Translations under genes and position numbers: made by a program
Assembly (NCBI GenBank): GCA_947044365.1
Contig: OX345648.1
Span: forward strand, 1,944,501-2,008,500
Direction of reading: 5' to 3'
Source: Petrosia ficiformis
Taxonomy: Eukaryota; Porifera; Demospongiae; Haplosclerida; Petrosiidae
DNA length: 64,000 nt
Notes under the pieces: model-generated
The model's database searches: none
Told to the model about the DNA's origin: nothing
What the model saw: the letters and a program-made list of their open reading frames with translations, nothing else
Shown: positions 1 to 11,803 of the stretch, one piece after another
How positions within the stretch are numbered: position 1 is the first letter of the stretch
Layout of the letters: every line of letters begins with the position of its first letter

Positions 1-268
1 TGACCCATAGCAAGACCACAGGGCAATATATAATGCTATGTGTATATTATATGGGGGAATAATTGTTCATTATTATAATATGGGTATAATATTGCTATAC
101 TATATATGTGTAGATAGAACAATGCTCAAAGGAAACCTTCTATAATCAGTATACATAGCTATGATCACCCAGAGTGCCGTGTGCACTCCAGAGTCTAGCT
201 CACACAAGACACCAAATACAAATAATAGATATAAATTAATGTTAGCATAATGCATTAGGCCAACTTAC

Positions 269-3200
269 CAGCTATTGATCCAATTTCAAATTCAACCAAT
301 GTGACGAGCAAGAAATTGTAAACATAGCAAGGATAATTTAATTGTTGAGAGGAAATAGGTAGTACATATAAGTATCAAGTTCCATTTATTATTGAGCACT
401 TACCTTCTGCAATTCCAAGCAAATTAAGGAGCATAAGGATAAGAAAAAAACATTAATTATACATTCAACCACTCTAGAAATTGGAACTTACACTCTGTAT
501 TAAAATCCATTCAGGTTGCAAAATCCAAGAGAAGAAACAATAAAGTATAAATCATTTTTCATAAATTTATATACTTACTGGCTTTACGAAACAAAGAGAG
601 AAACGTACACACAGGGAGAAAGAGAGAGTAAAAGAACCATGTTAAATATTTAAAATACAGCACTAATAATTGCTTACCGCCTATATGAAGGTATTTCATA
701 ATTACAATGCAATGAAGGTATTAGAAGTGAAACATAAGTTTGAATATAAAATATTTCTTACTCACCGTCTATAGTTATATACAGGGACAATAAAATTAAT
801 TGAGTTAAAGTGTATACTTGTACTTACCATATGCTATGTCAATCGCATAGTTCATAAATCAATGAAAATAAGCAGTTTTAAAGTTTTATAAAGGAATGAA
901 ATAATAGTATAATATTATACTATCTATTTATAGCCATCACTTACCCTCTAGTGTGATAATTCAGGGTAGCAAACGAAAAACAAAATCATAATTATTAGCT
1001 ATATTTGTAATAATCACTTACCTCCTGATAATTATTTCAAGGAACAGAAGCAATACGGATTGAAGTATCAATAGCATGCATTAATTTTATATAAATATAC
1101 AGTTACTTACCTTCTTCTGTTTTGATGTTAGAATTCCAGCAATCAGAGAACATGTGGGGAAAAAAGAAATATTTTTTTGGATAACGATAGGGACACAAAT
1201 CCCAAATCGACCTGGTTTTTCAGAGTACACAAGGAAGTAATGTATTTGCAAATGATGAAAGTAAAAATATTAATTTTGTTAAGAATGAAGTTGTATTTGC
1301 TTCTTGATGTATGATCATAGCATTAGAAGCTGAAATAGCTTTAAAATAATAAAATTAATTGTAATAATTACATATATAGCAGCGGCATATATGTGACTTT
1401 CGTGATGTTGTGAGTTCTACCTCTATTTGCTAAAATATTGATCACAAAATTAATAATTAGTGGTTAGTTGAGTTTTGTTGCTAAGGTACCATTGTTTCTT
1501 AAAGTTTGCTTTTTCACTTTTGATATCCCTACATGACCTTTCATTTTTTGAAATGCTTTTTATTATTCTTGTTTTAATTTGATTGTTTGTCTGAATGGTT
1601 AAAACATATAAAGTTTGAAAATAGTAATAGTAATAAAAATAGAGTATGTTCACATTACATGTACTTCCAGAGTTGCTGCAATGTAAAACAGATTTTTTAA
1701 TCATTTACTTGGCTACATAATATCTCCTTAACTGCTGATGTAAGGTGCTGTAGGCTGCTTTGTGCACATTCAATAACTAGTTATTATCAGCTCTTATGTA
1801 AATGTATAGTGGGAGAAGTACTGACATGTAAACTGTGATTACTTTGGAATCTTGTTTTCAAAGCTGTTGGACATCATATCAGTCATCCTCCACTATCAAT
1901 TTACTTAGTCCTTATGAGCAACAACAACATTCCAATATTTAAAGTTACAAACAGCTTACACTTCAACACCTCGTATGATGGGGAATGAAATATTTAGCTA
2001 GCTATTTTATTGAAGTAACATGCAACTGATTGGTTGAAATGAAGTGAAATAGCTGTAAGGATTCATTTCACAATGCCTGTCTTTATTTTTTAACGATCTG
2101 ATTGGATGACTGATATTCTGAAAGTGTTTGAAAGATAACATCAAGCATGGCAAATTGCCACATGGGATGTGAAGTTACTTTTATTTCAAATTGCTATGTG
2201 TATACTATAAAAGAGTATAATATTGCTACTATGTATCAGCATTGGTGAATGGTGCAAAAAAATAAGCTCGTTGTACAATGAACATACAATACAATATCTA
2301 ATTAAAGAACATATCCCATTCCAAATTTAACCAATCGGACAAGCAAAAAAGGTAAACATAGCAATATTTACTTATCAGCTGATGTAAATATAATTTTTGA
2401 GATGAAATAGGCATAAAAGTAGTACATAATTATAATTATTGACATTATTGAACACTTACGATAGTCTGAAATTCCAAGTGGCAAATTAAAGAGCATACAG
2501 ATAAGAAAAAATTAATTATACATTCAAACACTGTAGGAATTTCAACTTACAATCTGTATTAAAGTCCATGAAAGAGGAGAAACAATAAAATATAAATCAC
2601 TTTTCATGCATTCATAAATATTATACTTACCGGCTTTATGAGACAAAGAGAGAAATGTACATACAGGGAGAAAGAGAGCAAGAGTAATCATGTTAAATGA
2701 TTAAAATATACAGTAATAATTGCATGCTTACCTCCTATATTATTATTATGAAAGTTCACAAATATAAAGATAAATTGAAGATAAGAGGTGAAATTTAAGT
2801 TTGAATATAAAAGTTTTCTCACTCACCACCTATAGTAATTAACAGAGACAATAAATTTTGTTAAAGTGTGCGCTTTTACTTACATTATGCTATTTCAATC
2901 ACATAGTTCATAAATCCATGACAGTTTTGAGGAGTATTGTATAAAGAATAAAAGGTTTATATATACTACTCAACTATAGCCATCACTTACCTTCTATATA
3001 GTGTAATAATTCAGGGTAGTAAATGAAAAGAAATATATATATAACATAATTATTTCAAGCAACAGAAGAAATGGATTGACGTAACAATAGTATGTATAAA
3101 TTTTATGTAAATATACAGTCCCTTACCTTCTTCTGTTTTGATATTAGAATTCCAGCAATTAGAGAACATGCAGAAAAAAAGGATGTAATGTATTTGCAAA

Positions 3201-3730
3201 TGTAAGAAATGTATTTGTAAAGAATGAAGTTTTATTTGTTCATTGATGTATGATCATAACATTATAGAAGCTTTAAAATAAAATAAAATGTAAATAATTA
3301 TATATATATATATATATATAATTATATATATACATCGTATATATAGCAGGGCATGAAACTTTGCGATGTTGTGAGTTCCACCACTATTTGCAAAACTATT
3401 GATTACAAAATAATTATAACACTCATGAAATTTTAATTCAATATTGTGATATTTACATGCTTCAAAACATTCGCAATATATATGCAATTTATATAATCAC
3501 ACAGTAATTACACAATTTTTGTAGAACAGTTTATACATGCAATTAAAACCTATATATTTATTACTATACATTTTATAATGGTTTGGTCTAATATTAAAGA
3601 AACTAGATCCGTTCTAGGATCATAATTTATAAAGGAAATAATTATTATTCGATATACATTCGAATACATCATTATGTATCTTTGTAATAGTAATAATGAG
3701 CAGTCTATTGCATAAACTCACACTAGCCAT
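269..3730 (-). CDS. Micro-exon leader of a gene running off the left edge (two tandem arrays)
   Basis: The first exon is 3722-3730 (ATGGCTAGT, then gtgagt). Array 2 follows, each block preceded by AG and followed by GTAAG or GTGAG: 3127-3132, 2991-2993, 2884-2889, 2827-2829, 2732-2734, 2631-2633, 2551-2553, 2460-2465, giving KK, K, HN, V, E, P, I, TI. Array 1 continues: 1111-1116, 1022-1024, 945-947, 828-833, 766-768, 678-680, 579-581, 492-494, 404-406, 269-271, giving KK, E, R, HM, T, A, P, S, K, L. All blocks are multiples of 3, so the frame is kept. The pattern matches column by column the leader of the Roc-COR gene at 55354-63598, so the missing 3' part is probably a related Roc-COR gene; that is inference. 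Arrays 1 and 2 are diverged tandem copies, and only array 2 has a visible ATG exon. Expression is unproven: the blocks could be decoy splice sites inside one long intron. Confidence 0.55.
1480..1585. mobile_element. Fragment of palindromic MITE family A
   Basis: This stretch contains the family A end: tttttcacttttgatatccc, then tacatg, then the ctttcattttttgaaatg block before ttattattcttg. It matches one arm of the copies at 48000-48190 and 40058-40378. Only one arm is present. It separates micro-exon array 1 from about 800 bp of otherwise featureless AT-rich DNA (1590-2290). Confidence 0.45.
3301..3340. repeat. TA-rich dinucleotide repeat
   Basis: A run of (TA)n interrupted by AATTA, inside the first intron of the left-edge micro-exon gene. 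Simple repeat, no coding content. Confidence 0.8.
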
Positions 3731-3975
3731 TTTGTTGTAAGTCAATCAGATCCTGGTGCGAAGATAAGTACAGAACTGCAGATAAATCTACAGGTGAACT
3801 TTTTGTCTGGGCTATATAATAATAAATTATATATGTATTTAGACATTATATATAGTCTGTTTTCCACGCTAACCTATCGAATAATTTGTTGACTGGTATA
3901 CTTTCAACTTCCAACTCCTCTGTTTCGGCTCTCCTAAAAAATGCCCAAGCGTCTGTCCCCTTAATTCATGCGTAA
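3340..3975 (-). promoter_or_regulatory. Promoter and first-exon block, duplicated at 51955-52605
   Basis: About 640 bp match, in the same orientation, the block at 51955-52605. The match includes cagatcctggtgcgaag at about 3749 and 52351, and gctctcc near the far end. Both copies carry ATGGCTAGT|gtgagt on the minus strand (3722-3730 and 52330-52338). The sequence 5' of the ATG (3731-3975) is therefore the likely core promoter and 5' UTR. No clear TATA box was assigned. The remaining 3976-4111 is AT-rich with no gene seen. Confidence 0.5.
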
Positions 3976-4111
3976 TCAAAAATAATTTATGATGTAAGTA
4001 TAATAATTATGCATAATTAATTAGCCTTGTAAGCATGCAGCATAAGCTGCTGCATGCATGCTATAGTACGTTCATCTTGTATTTTTCGGTATTCTATATA
4101 GAAATCAATTA

Positions 4112-4640
4112 GAGTAATAATTGAATAATCGGCCACCAGGTATATTCGGACACTATATTTTACTTACTACAGTCGAAGAGCTCTCAAACCACATACGCTA
4201 GGATACAACTGCTATAGTATAATACCTTGCTACTTTCCTGCCGTCTGACGCTGTGTAGAGTTTCTGCACGAGGGCAAAATAGACACTGTCCAAAAACATT
4301 GAAGATCGGACAAACTTACGGACGCACAGACATGGACTTCAAATTGGTAGCATTGAGAGGTATTCAAAAGAACATTATTATGCAAGACATATTTAAGTTA
4401 CTAAAACGTAGATAAAGTATATATATATACATAAAACAATGAAATAATTATATAAAGCTCAGACGGACAGGCTCACGTGAGTTTTTGAACATCGTTCAAT
4501 GCAGAACACGTGGTGACCAAGAGGCAGAAAGAAGGTTATTGGTAAGTAAAATGTTTTAATTTATCCCCTGGCTATTCTATATATATACACCTACCCAATA
4601 GTAGATTGTAAAGTTCAGAGTGAAACAGAGTATTTGATTG
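4112..4640 (+). repeat. Left terminal inverted repeat of the pogo element
   Basis: It matches the reverse complement of 13208-12929 followed by 12508-12300. Shared blocks include the cggccaccaggtatattcgg stretch, the gacggacgtac-type segment at 4312-4335, and gcagaacacgtggtga at 4501. The stretch 4517-4546 resembles an AT-hook exon with its donor (ccaagaggcagaaagaagg, then gtaagt). A further degenerate unit lies at 4600-4740, so remnants of the internal exon repeat extend into the terminal repeat. Confidence 0.7.
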
Positions 4641-5071
4641 AACCTGATACAATTATTAAATTCTAGTGAATTGATTGATGAGAAAAAACCAAGACTGAGG
4701 CAGAAAGATCTAGAAGGTTGTTGATAAATGGGAAGTTTTAATTAATTAGGAAAGAAACTTAAGTTTTGGAGAAAGAATTATCCCTATGATTGCTGTGTGG
4801 TGACCATTGCTGATGACTTTCATGAAACCCAACAAATGATTATAATAGTAGGGTTTCTATAATCTGTTTTCCCAAAAGCTCCTCTGTAGCTCTAATACAC
4901 ATTCTTTTACTTGGCTTGCCAATTATTTGATCTAACCTCAGAATGATGCAACTTTCTTAATTTTCTTAACTACACATATTTGACACACACATATATAACT
5001 GTTAGGTACGGGCAAGAATTAAGTACATGTATTAATGTATTGCAAATTTTCACTTATTCCAATGGTAGGTT

Positions 5072-6773
5072 GTGATATGCACTATGCAGCCATATTATCC
5101 ACCACTTCGGGAACGAGTCTTGGTATCTCGCAGTGGATACACTTCATTTGAAGTTGGATACCATCAAAAAAATCCCCATCAGACACATTACAAAGTTTGG
5201 ACACACATCAGCATGGAGCAAGCGATGAAAGCTGTTATTCAAGATGGAATGAGTATTAGAAAAGCTGCTTGTGTATATGGAGTACCCAAGAGTACACTGG
5301 GTGACAGAATTAGTGGTAAAGTTTTACCAGGCACAAAAAGTGGTCCACCGTCATACCTTACAGAGAAGGAAGAACAGGAACTCGTCACGTTTTTGACAAG
5401 ATCCTCAGCTATTGGGTATGGACGTACTCGTAAAGAAGTCATTGCGATTGTTGAGCGGCTTCTATGTTCACATGGCATCCACAAATATGTAACTAATGGA
5501 TGGTGGGAAAGTTTTTCTAAAAGACACCCAGAGCTGGTTCTACGAACTGCTTCCACACTTTCAATTTCACGAGCTAAGGCATCTGACTGGGAGATTGTAA
5601 ATAACTATTTCGATATTCTTGAAGATACATTAGAACAAAACGATTTACTGAGTCACCCATGTCAAATTTTCAATATTGACGAAAGTGGAATGCCATATGA
5701 CCCCAAACCACTCAAAACAATTCACAAACGTGGAATAAAGAACCCTTCGCATATATCAAGTGGTTCAAAGGGTCAAGTCACGATAGTTGGATGTGTAAGT
5801 GCTGGGGGACAGTGCTTGCCTCCTATGATAATATGGGATCGGAAAACCTTGAGTCCTGATCTCACCATAGGTGAGATACCAGGGACAGTGTATGGGCTGT
5901 CATCAAAAGGGTGGATTGATCAGGAGTTATTTCACCTATGGTTTACCCAGCATTTTATTAAATATGCCCCAACATCCCGCCCACTCCTCCTACTTATGGA
6001 TGGGCATTCATCACATTATTGCCCTGAAACTATCCGGTATGCCCTGAAGGAGAAAGTAATATTATTCACATTTCCTCCGAATACAACACACCTCACGCAA
6101 CCTCTTGATAAGGGAGTCTTTGGACCCTTAAAACTGGCATGGAGGGATGTTTGCCATAAATTCATAGTGAAAAATCCTGGAGTTGTGGTCAACAGGTACA
6201 ATTTTTCAGTTCTATTCAGTGAAGCTTGGGTTCAAGCTATGACTCCAAGGAATATCCTTTCTGGCTTTCGTACAACGGGAATTTTTCCATTTAACAGAGA
6301 TTCCATCAAACTTCCAACTGATCCTGCACTTAGCCTGTCTATTGAAACAGGGATATCATATATTCCACTATATACACCTGTAAAACGACGGATTTCAACG
6401 TCAAAGGTAATCGAAAGTCCTGTATACTCAGAAGAAGAAACAGTGGAGTCCCACTTAGATTGGAGTGATATATCTGATAATGAACGAGTAATTGCAAAAA
6501 AATCAGTTTCACCTCCTTCAGAATCCACAATTGACAGTTACCAACCAAGCTTATGGCAGAGCTCATTTCAGCAGTTAATAAAATGTCCAATTCCTCCACC
6601 ACCTACTGTGATTGAACAAAAACATTCTTGTCGTATACTCACTAGTTCAGAAAATTTACAGCAAATTGAAGCTAAAGAAAAAGAGAAACAGGAGAAATTA
6701 AGGATTAAAGCAGAAAGGGCTAGAAAAAGAGCTCAAAGCAACTTGTTAAAGTCAAAGAAATGCAGTAAAACTG
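5072..6773 (+). CDS. Pogo/CENP-B-like DDE transposase, exon 1 of the fused element gene
   Basis: A single large exon encodes 567 residues. An HTH of the psq type (residues ~44-85, SIRKAACVYGVPKSTLGDRI) should bind the transposon ends. The DDE_1 core follows, with IFNIDESGMPYDPKP (~198-213), LLLMDGHSSH (~308-317) and THLTQPLDKGVFGPLK (~342-357) supplying the three catalytic acidic positions expected of pogo/Tigger elements. A Ser/Pro-rich tail and a Lys/Glu/Arg-rich helix end the exon. The exon closes on a phase-1 donor (AAAACTG|gtaagt at 6773) and is compatible with the next exon at 7061. The first visible Met is used as the start; a 5' non-coding exon ending at 4546 is possible. The frame is intact and all motifs are present, so the copy may be young. 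Confidence 0.85.
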
Positions 6774-7060
6774 GTAAGTTGTACGTACATTCATTTTCCT
6801 AAAGTTGTAACCACTAATACTTCATGGCTACTTCCAAATCACATTTTTTATCAACTTATATGTCAATGAGAAAAAATAACTATGACAACAGTACATTGCA
6901 ATAAAAAGCAATGCATATACTCAGTATGAAGATGCAAGTATTTATTTATTTAAACTTGCTTGATAAGTCTTCCATCAGCAATCTGTTGCCAATTAAGTTT
7001 CAACAGATTCAGATTTCATGAATATATTTTATGATGATAGTAAATCAATTCTTTTTCTAG

Positions 7061-9585
7061 ACCAAGAATTAAGCGGTGATGACATTTGTCTTCCATTTCT
7101 TTTTGCTACTCTTATATCACCAACAAAGTCAGATGGCAAGAAGATGGCTGGTAAGTACATTTACATTTAAGCTGATTAATACCTGTGAATGTATGCAAGT
7201 ACACATTTAGTTTTGAAGTCCTGAGTGACAAGGAATTTTTGATACGAATTCTTAATTTCTTGTTAGACCTCCCTAGTGAAGTTATTGATGAGAAAAAGCC
7301 AAGAGGCAGAAAGAAGGTGGTTGGTAAGTGAAATGTTTTAATTTAATCCCCTGGGTATTTTATTAATTGCATGTACCAACCCAATAATAGATTGTAAAGT
7401 TCATAGTGAAACAGAAGGTAGATGAGTATTTGATTGAATCTGATACAATTATTGAATTCTTAATTTCTTGTAGACCTCCCTAGTGAAGCGATTAATGAGA
7501 AAAAGCCAAGAGGCAGAAAGAAGGTGGTTGGTAAGTGAAATGTTTTAATTAATCCCCTGGGTATTTTATTAATTGCATGTACCAACCCAATAATAGATTG
7601 TAAAGTTCATAGTGAAACAGAAGGTAGATGAGTATTTGATTGAATCTGATACAATTATTGAATTCTTAATTTCTTGTAGACCTCCCTAGTGAAGCGATTA
7701 ATGAGAAAAAGCCAAGAGGCAGAAAGAAGGTGGTTGGTAAGTGAAATGTTTTAATTAATCCCCTGGGTATTTTATTAATTGCATGTACCAACCCAATAAT
7801 AGATTGTAAAGTTCATAGTGAAACAGAAGGTAGATGAGTATTTGATTGAATCTGATACAATTATTGAATTCTTAATTTCTTGTAGACCTCCCCAGTGAAG
7901 TTATTGATGAGAAAAAGCCAAGAGGCAGAAAGAAGGTGGTTGGTAAGTGAAATGTTTTAATTAATCCCCTGGGTATTTTATTAATTGCATGTACCAACCC
8001 AATAATAGATTGTAAAGTTCATAGTGAAACAGAAGGTAGATGAGTATTTGATTGAATCTGATACAATTATTGAATTCTTAATTTCTTGTAGACCTCCCTA
8101 GAGAAGCGATTAATGAGAAAAAGCCAAGAGGCAGAAAGAAGGTGGTTGGTAAGTGAAATGTTTTAATTAATCCCCTGGGTATTTTATTAATTGCATGTAC
8201 CAACCCAATAATAGATTGTAAAGTTCAGAGTGAAACAGAAGGTAGATAAGTATTTGATTGAATCTGATACAATTATTGAATTCTTAATTTCTTGTAGACC
8301 TCCCTAGTGAAGTTATTGATGAGAAAAAGCCAAGAGGCAGAAAGAAGGTGGTTGGTAAGTGAAATGTTTTAATTTAATCCCCTGGGTATTTTATTAATTG
8401 CATGTACCAACCCAATAATAGATTGTAAAGTTCATAGTGAAACAGAAGGTAGATGAGTATTTGATTGAATCTGATACAATTATTGAATTCTTAATTTCTT
8501 GTAGACCTCCCTAGTGAAGCGATTAATGAGAAAAAGCCAAGAGGCAGAAAGGTGGTTGGTAAGTGAAATGTTTTAATTAATCCCCTGGGTATTTTATTAA
8601 TTGCATGTACCAACCCAATAATAGATTGTAAAGTTCAGAGTGAAACAGAAGGTAGATGAGTATTTGATTGAATCTGATACAATTATTGAATTCTTAATTT
8701 CTTGTAGACCTCCCTAGTGAAGTTATTGATGAGAAAAAGCCAAGAGGCAGAAAGAAGGTGGTTGGTAAGTGAAATGTTTTAATTAATCCCCTGGGTATTT
8801 TATTAATTGCATGTACCAACCCAATAATAGATTGTAAAGTTCATAGTGAAACAGAAGGTAGATGAGTATTTGATTGAATCTGATACAATTATTGAATTCT
8901 TAATTTCTTGTAGACCTCCCTAGTGAAGCAATTAATGAGAAAAAGCCAAGAGGTAGAAAGAAGGTGGTTGGTAAGTGAAATGTTTTAATTAATCCCCTGG
9001 GTATTTTATTAATTGCATGTACCAACCCAATAATAGATTGTAAAGTTCATAGTGAAACAGAAGGTAGATGAGTATTTGATTGAATCTGATACAATTATTG
9101 AATTCTTAATTTCTTGTAGACCTCCCCAGTGAAGTTATTGATGAGAAAAAGCCAAGAGGCAGAAAGAAGGTGGTTGGTAAGTGAAATGTTTTAATTAATC
9201 CCCTGGGTATTTTATTAATTGCATGTACCAACCCAATAATAGATTGTAAAGTTCATAGTGAAACAGAAGGTAGATAAGTATTTGATTGAATCTGATACAA
9301 TTATTGAATTCTTAATTTCTTGTAGACCTCCCCAGTGAAGTTATTGATGAGAAAAAGCCAAGAGGCAGAAAGAAGGTGGTTGGTAAGTGAAATGTTTTAA
9401 TTAATCCCCTGGGTATTTTATTAATTGCATGTACCAACCCAATAATAGATTGTAAAGTTCATAGTGAAACAGAAGGTAGATAAGTATTTGATTGAATCTG
9501 ATACAATTATTGAATTCTTAATTTTCTGTAGACCTCCCTAGTGAAGTGATTGAGAAAAAGCCAAGAGGCAGAAAGAAAGTTGTTG
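7061..9585 (+). CDS. AT-hook-like repeat exons (12 amplified exons plus a linker exon)
   Basis: A 90-nt linker exon (7061-7150) is followed by exons at 7267-7323, 7474-7530, 7680-7736, 7886-7942, 8092-8148, 8298-8354, 8505-8558, 8708-8764, 8914-8970, 9120-9176, 9326-9382 and 9532-9585. Ten are 57 nt and two are 54 nt with in-frame deletions. All are phase 1-1, so they concatenate as copies of DLPSEVIDEKKPRGRKKVV. The core KKPRGRKK resembles an AT-hook, a minor-groove DNA-binding motif. Start-to-start spacing is 203-207 bp, usually 206, and the introns are nearly identical, pointing to recent unequal duplication. The array would add about 226 residues between transposase and protease. Use of every exon in one transcript is inferred from phase and splice sites. 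Confidence 0.75.
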
Positions 9586-10550
9586 GTGAGTAGGAAGTTT
9601 TAATTAATGCCTCTGCCTCAGTGATTGTATTAAACCTTGCCTGCCATAGGCAGAGCTAGAAGGTTACTGTAAATTCTAATATTTTCATTTTAAAAGGATA
9701 CTAGCAGATTTCAAAATGTGCAAAAACAAATACAATAAGGTTTTTTTTCTAAAACATTAGGGTTTAAATTTATGTAACTTACAGTTGCACTTCAGAAGAT
9801 GTTAATAACAAATGAGTACATGGAGACAACTCCTATTCTTTGAAGACTATCGCTGTTAAATCACTGCTTGAAAACAAGTACAATTGAGTTAGTGGGTGCT
9901 ACAATATTGAGCTGCCTCTAAGCTTTTTGCCATTGATGATCACTTTTTTGCTCCCCATATAGTATTTTATGCATGTGATTCAAGCTACAATATCTATCTT
10001 CCAAATTTCAAATTAAGTATCTGTGAATAAAAATTGAACATGCTTTTTTTCCAATCACATTTGTGACAGTTCTGTACTACAGTGCATTCAATAATTACAT
10101 GTATTGACCATGATAGAGTATAATAAATATAAAAACATGTGTTATTGCACAGAGATCAAACACTTGGTATTTATTATTCTGCCATTTTATTGAAAGAAGC
10201 CTACTGATTGCTAGCCATAGTTATCAAGTTTCAGTGGCTTCCTTTATAAAAGCTGCCAAATAGGGGTGATCAAATGTTTTTGTATCCTAGTTACATAATT
10301 ATAAAACCTCTTTAGTAAGGCATTGTCACTTAGTTAAATAACTAAACCAAATTGTTGCTACTGTAATAACTATAACTAACTTAAATGAAAAGTGGTCAAT
10401 AACAGGCACTATAGTTCATTAACTAAAACTCTTTTAGTACGCCTGGCCTATGTTAGTTAACATTTCTATAACTAAAAGTAGTCAATAAATTATAAAACAC
10501 TACACAATGTGTTTGGTCAGTATTTATATATATTATGTGTACATTGACAG

Positions 10551-11287
10551 GATATGATGTTGAACTTAACCAGAAAATCAACTGTAATGCAAAAACTGCA
10601 TATTACCATTATAGAAAGATGTTATCACCAGGAAATCTTTCTGAAAAATTTGTTGATCTCACCAAATGTGATTCATCCCTAACTAATGACACGCATACCA
10701 GTATTTGGGTAGAAGGTCTATCAATGAATGAGAAAGACATCATTTTAAGTGAAAAATGGCTCAATGACCATGTAATTAACTCTGCCCAGAGATTGTTGAG
10801 ACGTCAATTTTCATCTTTAAGTGGTCTGCAAGATGTATCTTTAGGAACAACATTATCTTTTGTTATTGAATATGGCATGTTTGTGCAAATATTGCATATT
10901 GGCGGTAACCACTGGGTAGCAGTTTCAGGTTCTACTACGTCCCACAGAAATGTTGTGATGGTATATGATAGTTTGCCACCTGCGGTTTGCTGTTCCCTCA
11001 AGATGCAAGTTGCATCTTTACTATGTACACAGAGTTCTACAATTACTTTGCAGTATAGTGATGTAAGTATGCAAAGTGGCTTGAATGATTGTGGGCTTTA
11101 TGCAATTGGATATTTAGTTGCACTGGCTAATGAACTTGATCCTAGTACTTTGTGTTTTGATCAAAAATTGATGAGACACCATTTATTACATTGCTTTGAG
11201 AAAGGTACAATAACACCATTTCCTGTTCGAATGACTAGGCGTGCACATAAAGTTAAAAAAAACGGTCTCATTTGGAGTGTACTGTAA
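10551..11287 (+). CDS. Ulp1/SENP-like C48 cysteine protease domain of the fused element gene
   Basis: The exon begins after tgacag at 10550 with a two-base codon remainder that fits the phase-1 donor at 9585. Domain signs are SEKWLNDHVINSAQRLL (the substrate-channel segment of Ulp1 families), GGNHWVAVSG with the catalytic His, VYDSLPP with the Asp, and QSGLNDCGLYAIG with the oxyanion Gln six residues before the nucleophile Cys. Proteases of this family cleave SUMO-like modifiers. They recur in large eukaryotic DNA transposons, where their role is unclear. With upstream exons the open frame totals 1,068 residues before the stop at 11287. The region 9586-10550 is its preceding intron and holds nothing else recognisable. 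Confidence 0.85.
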
Positions 11288-11429
11288 ATGCCGTTTGCCT
11301 GAAATGGCTGGTTGCAATATGATACAGTGTTCACAATGCTTGGAATGGTTGCACATAGATGTTTGCGTGAATGTACCATCAGTTGCTTTAGAAAGAGAGA
11401 GGAAGTGGATTTGTCCATTGTGCTGTTAA
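11241..11429 (+). CDS. PHD zinc finger, +1 frame relative to Ulp1
   Basis: This frame encodes YCKCRLPEMAGCNMIQCSQC, then a WLH motif and a final WICPLCC, the C4HC3 ligand order of a PHD finger, ending at 11429. It overlaps the last codons of the Ulp1 frame and is offset by one base at a run of eight A (11234-11241). With seven A the protease frame would run straight into the finger. Ulp1 plus PHD would be a natural C-terminus, so this is probably a one-base insertion or an assembly error. As read, the finger is disconnected. After it, 11430-12240 has no gene. Confidence 0.65.
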   Translation: MHIKLKKTVSFGVYCKCRLPEMAGCNMIQCSQCLEWLHIDVCVNVPSVALERERKWICPLCC

Positions 11430-11520
11430 TTGAAACATTTCTTCACTCGTTTAAAAAGAATTACTCAAAATGTTTTCCTTTTTTTCATAAATAATTATTT
11501 CATTATAGAAAAACAAAATT

Positions 11521-11608
11521 TGTAACAAATTATAATCAATTGTGTTCTTGATGATTGATTTCGTTGTAACAAATTATAATCAATTGTGTTCTTAATGATT
11601 GAATTTGT
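11521..11608. repeat. 44-bp tandem duplication
   Basis: Two copies of a 44-bp unit beginning tgtaacaaattataatcaat lie head to tail at 11521-11564 and 11565-11608 with a few mismatches, in the 3' flank of the PHD frame. Confidence 0.75.
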
Positions 11609-11803
11609 GACTGTATAATGATGCAATGAACCCTAAGCTGGTTTTGTACAAGAGATGCATGTCCTTTAAAATTTAGTCTTGAGCAACTATGATGGGGAAT
11701 GAGGGAGGAATGTTTATATTGAGGTTATAAACAATACATCTCCCTAATAAACCATTATCATGGGTGTGGTTAAGTGAATATCAAATGATTACAAGGAATA
11801 GGC

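Larger units (their letters stand above)
250..3400. repeat. Tandem duplication of the micro-exon array (two units)
   Basis: The unit at about 250-1440 and the unit at about 2300-3400 align in the same order and orientation over intron as well as exon sequence. Shared landmarks are the aaagagagaaa-gta-cacagggagaaag stretch at about 590 and 2645, the gtgat-aattcagggtag stretch at about 952 and 3002, and the cgatgttgtgagtt stretch at about 1401 and 3364. Some micro-exon sites have decayed in one copy only. The GAG block at 1022-1024 has no counterpart in the second unit, and the CTG block at 269-271 corresponds to a copy near 2375 whose donor is ATAAG instead of GTAAG. Confidence 0.7.

Noticed and set aside
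250..1150. Regular spacing of short motifs resembling a CRISPR array
   Set aside because: The repeated element is only the splice consensus CTTAC...CT on one strand; spacing is uneven (about 60-135 bp) and the surrounding DNA is animal. Micro-exons explain it better.
4227..4415. Matching 62-65 codon frames at 4227-4415 and 12896-13093 as a conserved protein
   Set aside because: They are the same terminal inverted repeat read from its two copies, so their similarity reflects the repeat.
7267..9585. Plain minisatellite
   Set aside because: Each 206-bp unit has splice sites and a frame-keeping exon that fits the phases on both sides, so it is an exon array rather than an anonymous satellite.
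11233..11245. Programmed -1 frameshift at A-AAA-AAC
   Set aside because: The heptamer is present, but a -1 slip leads to the wrong frame; the PHD finger is in the +1 frame.
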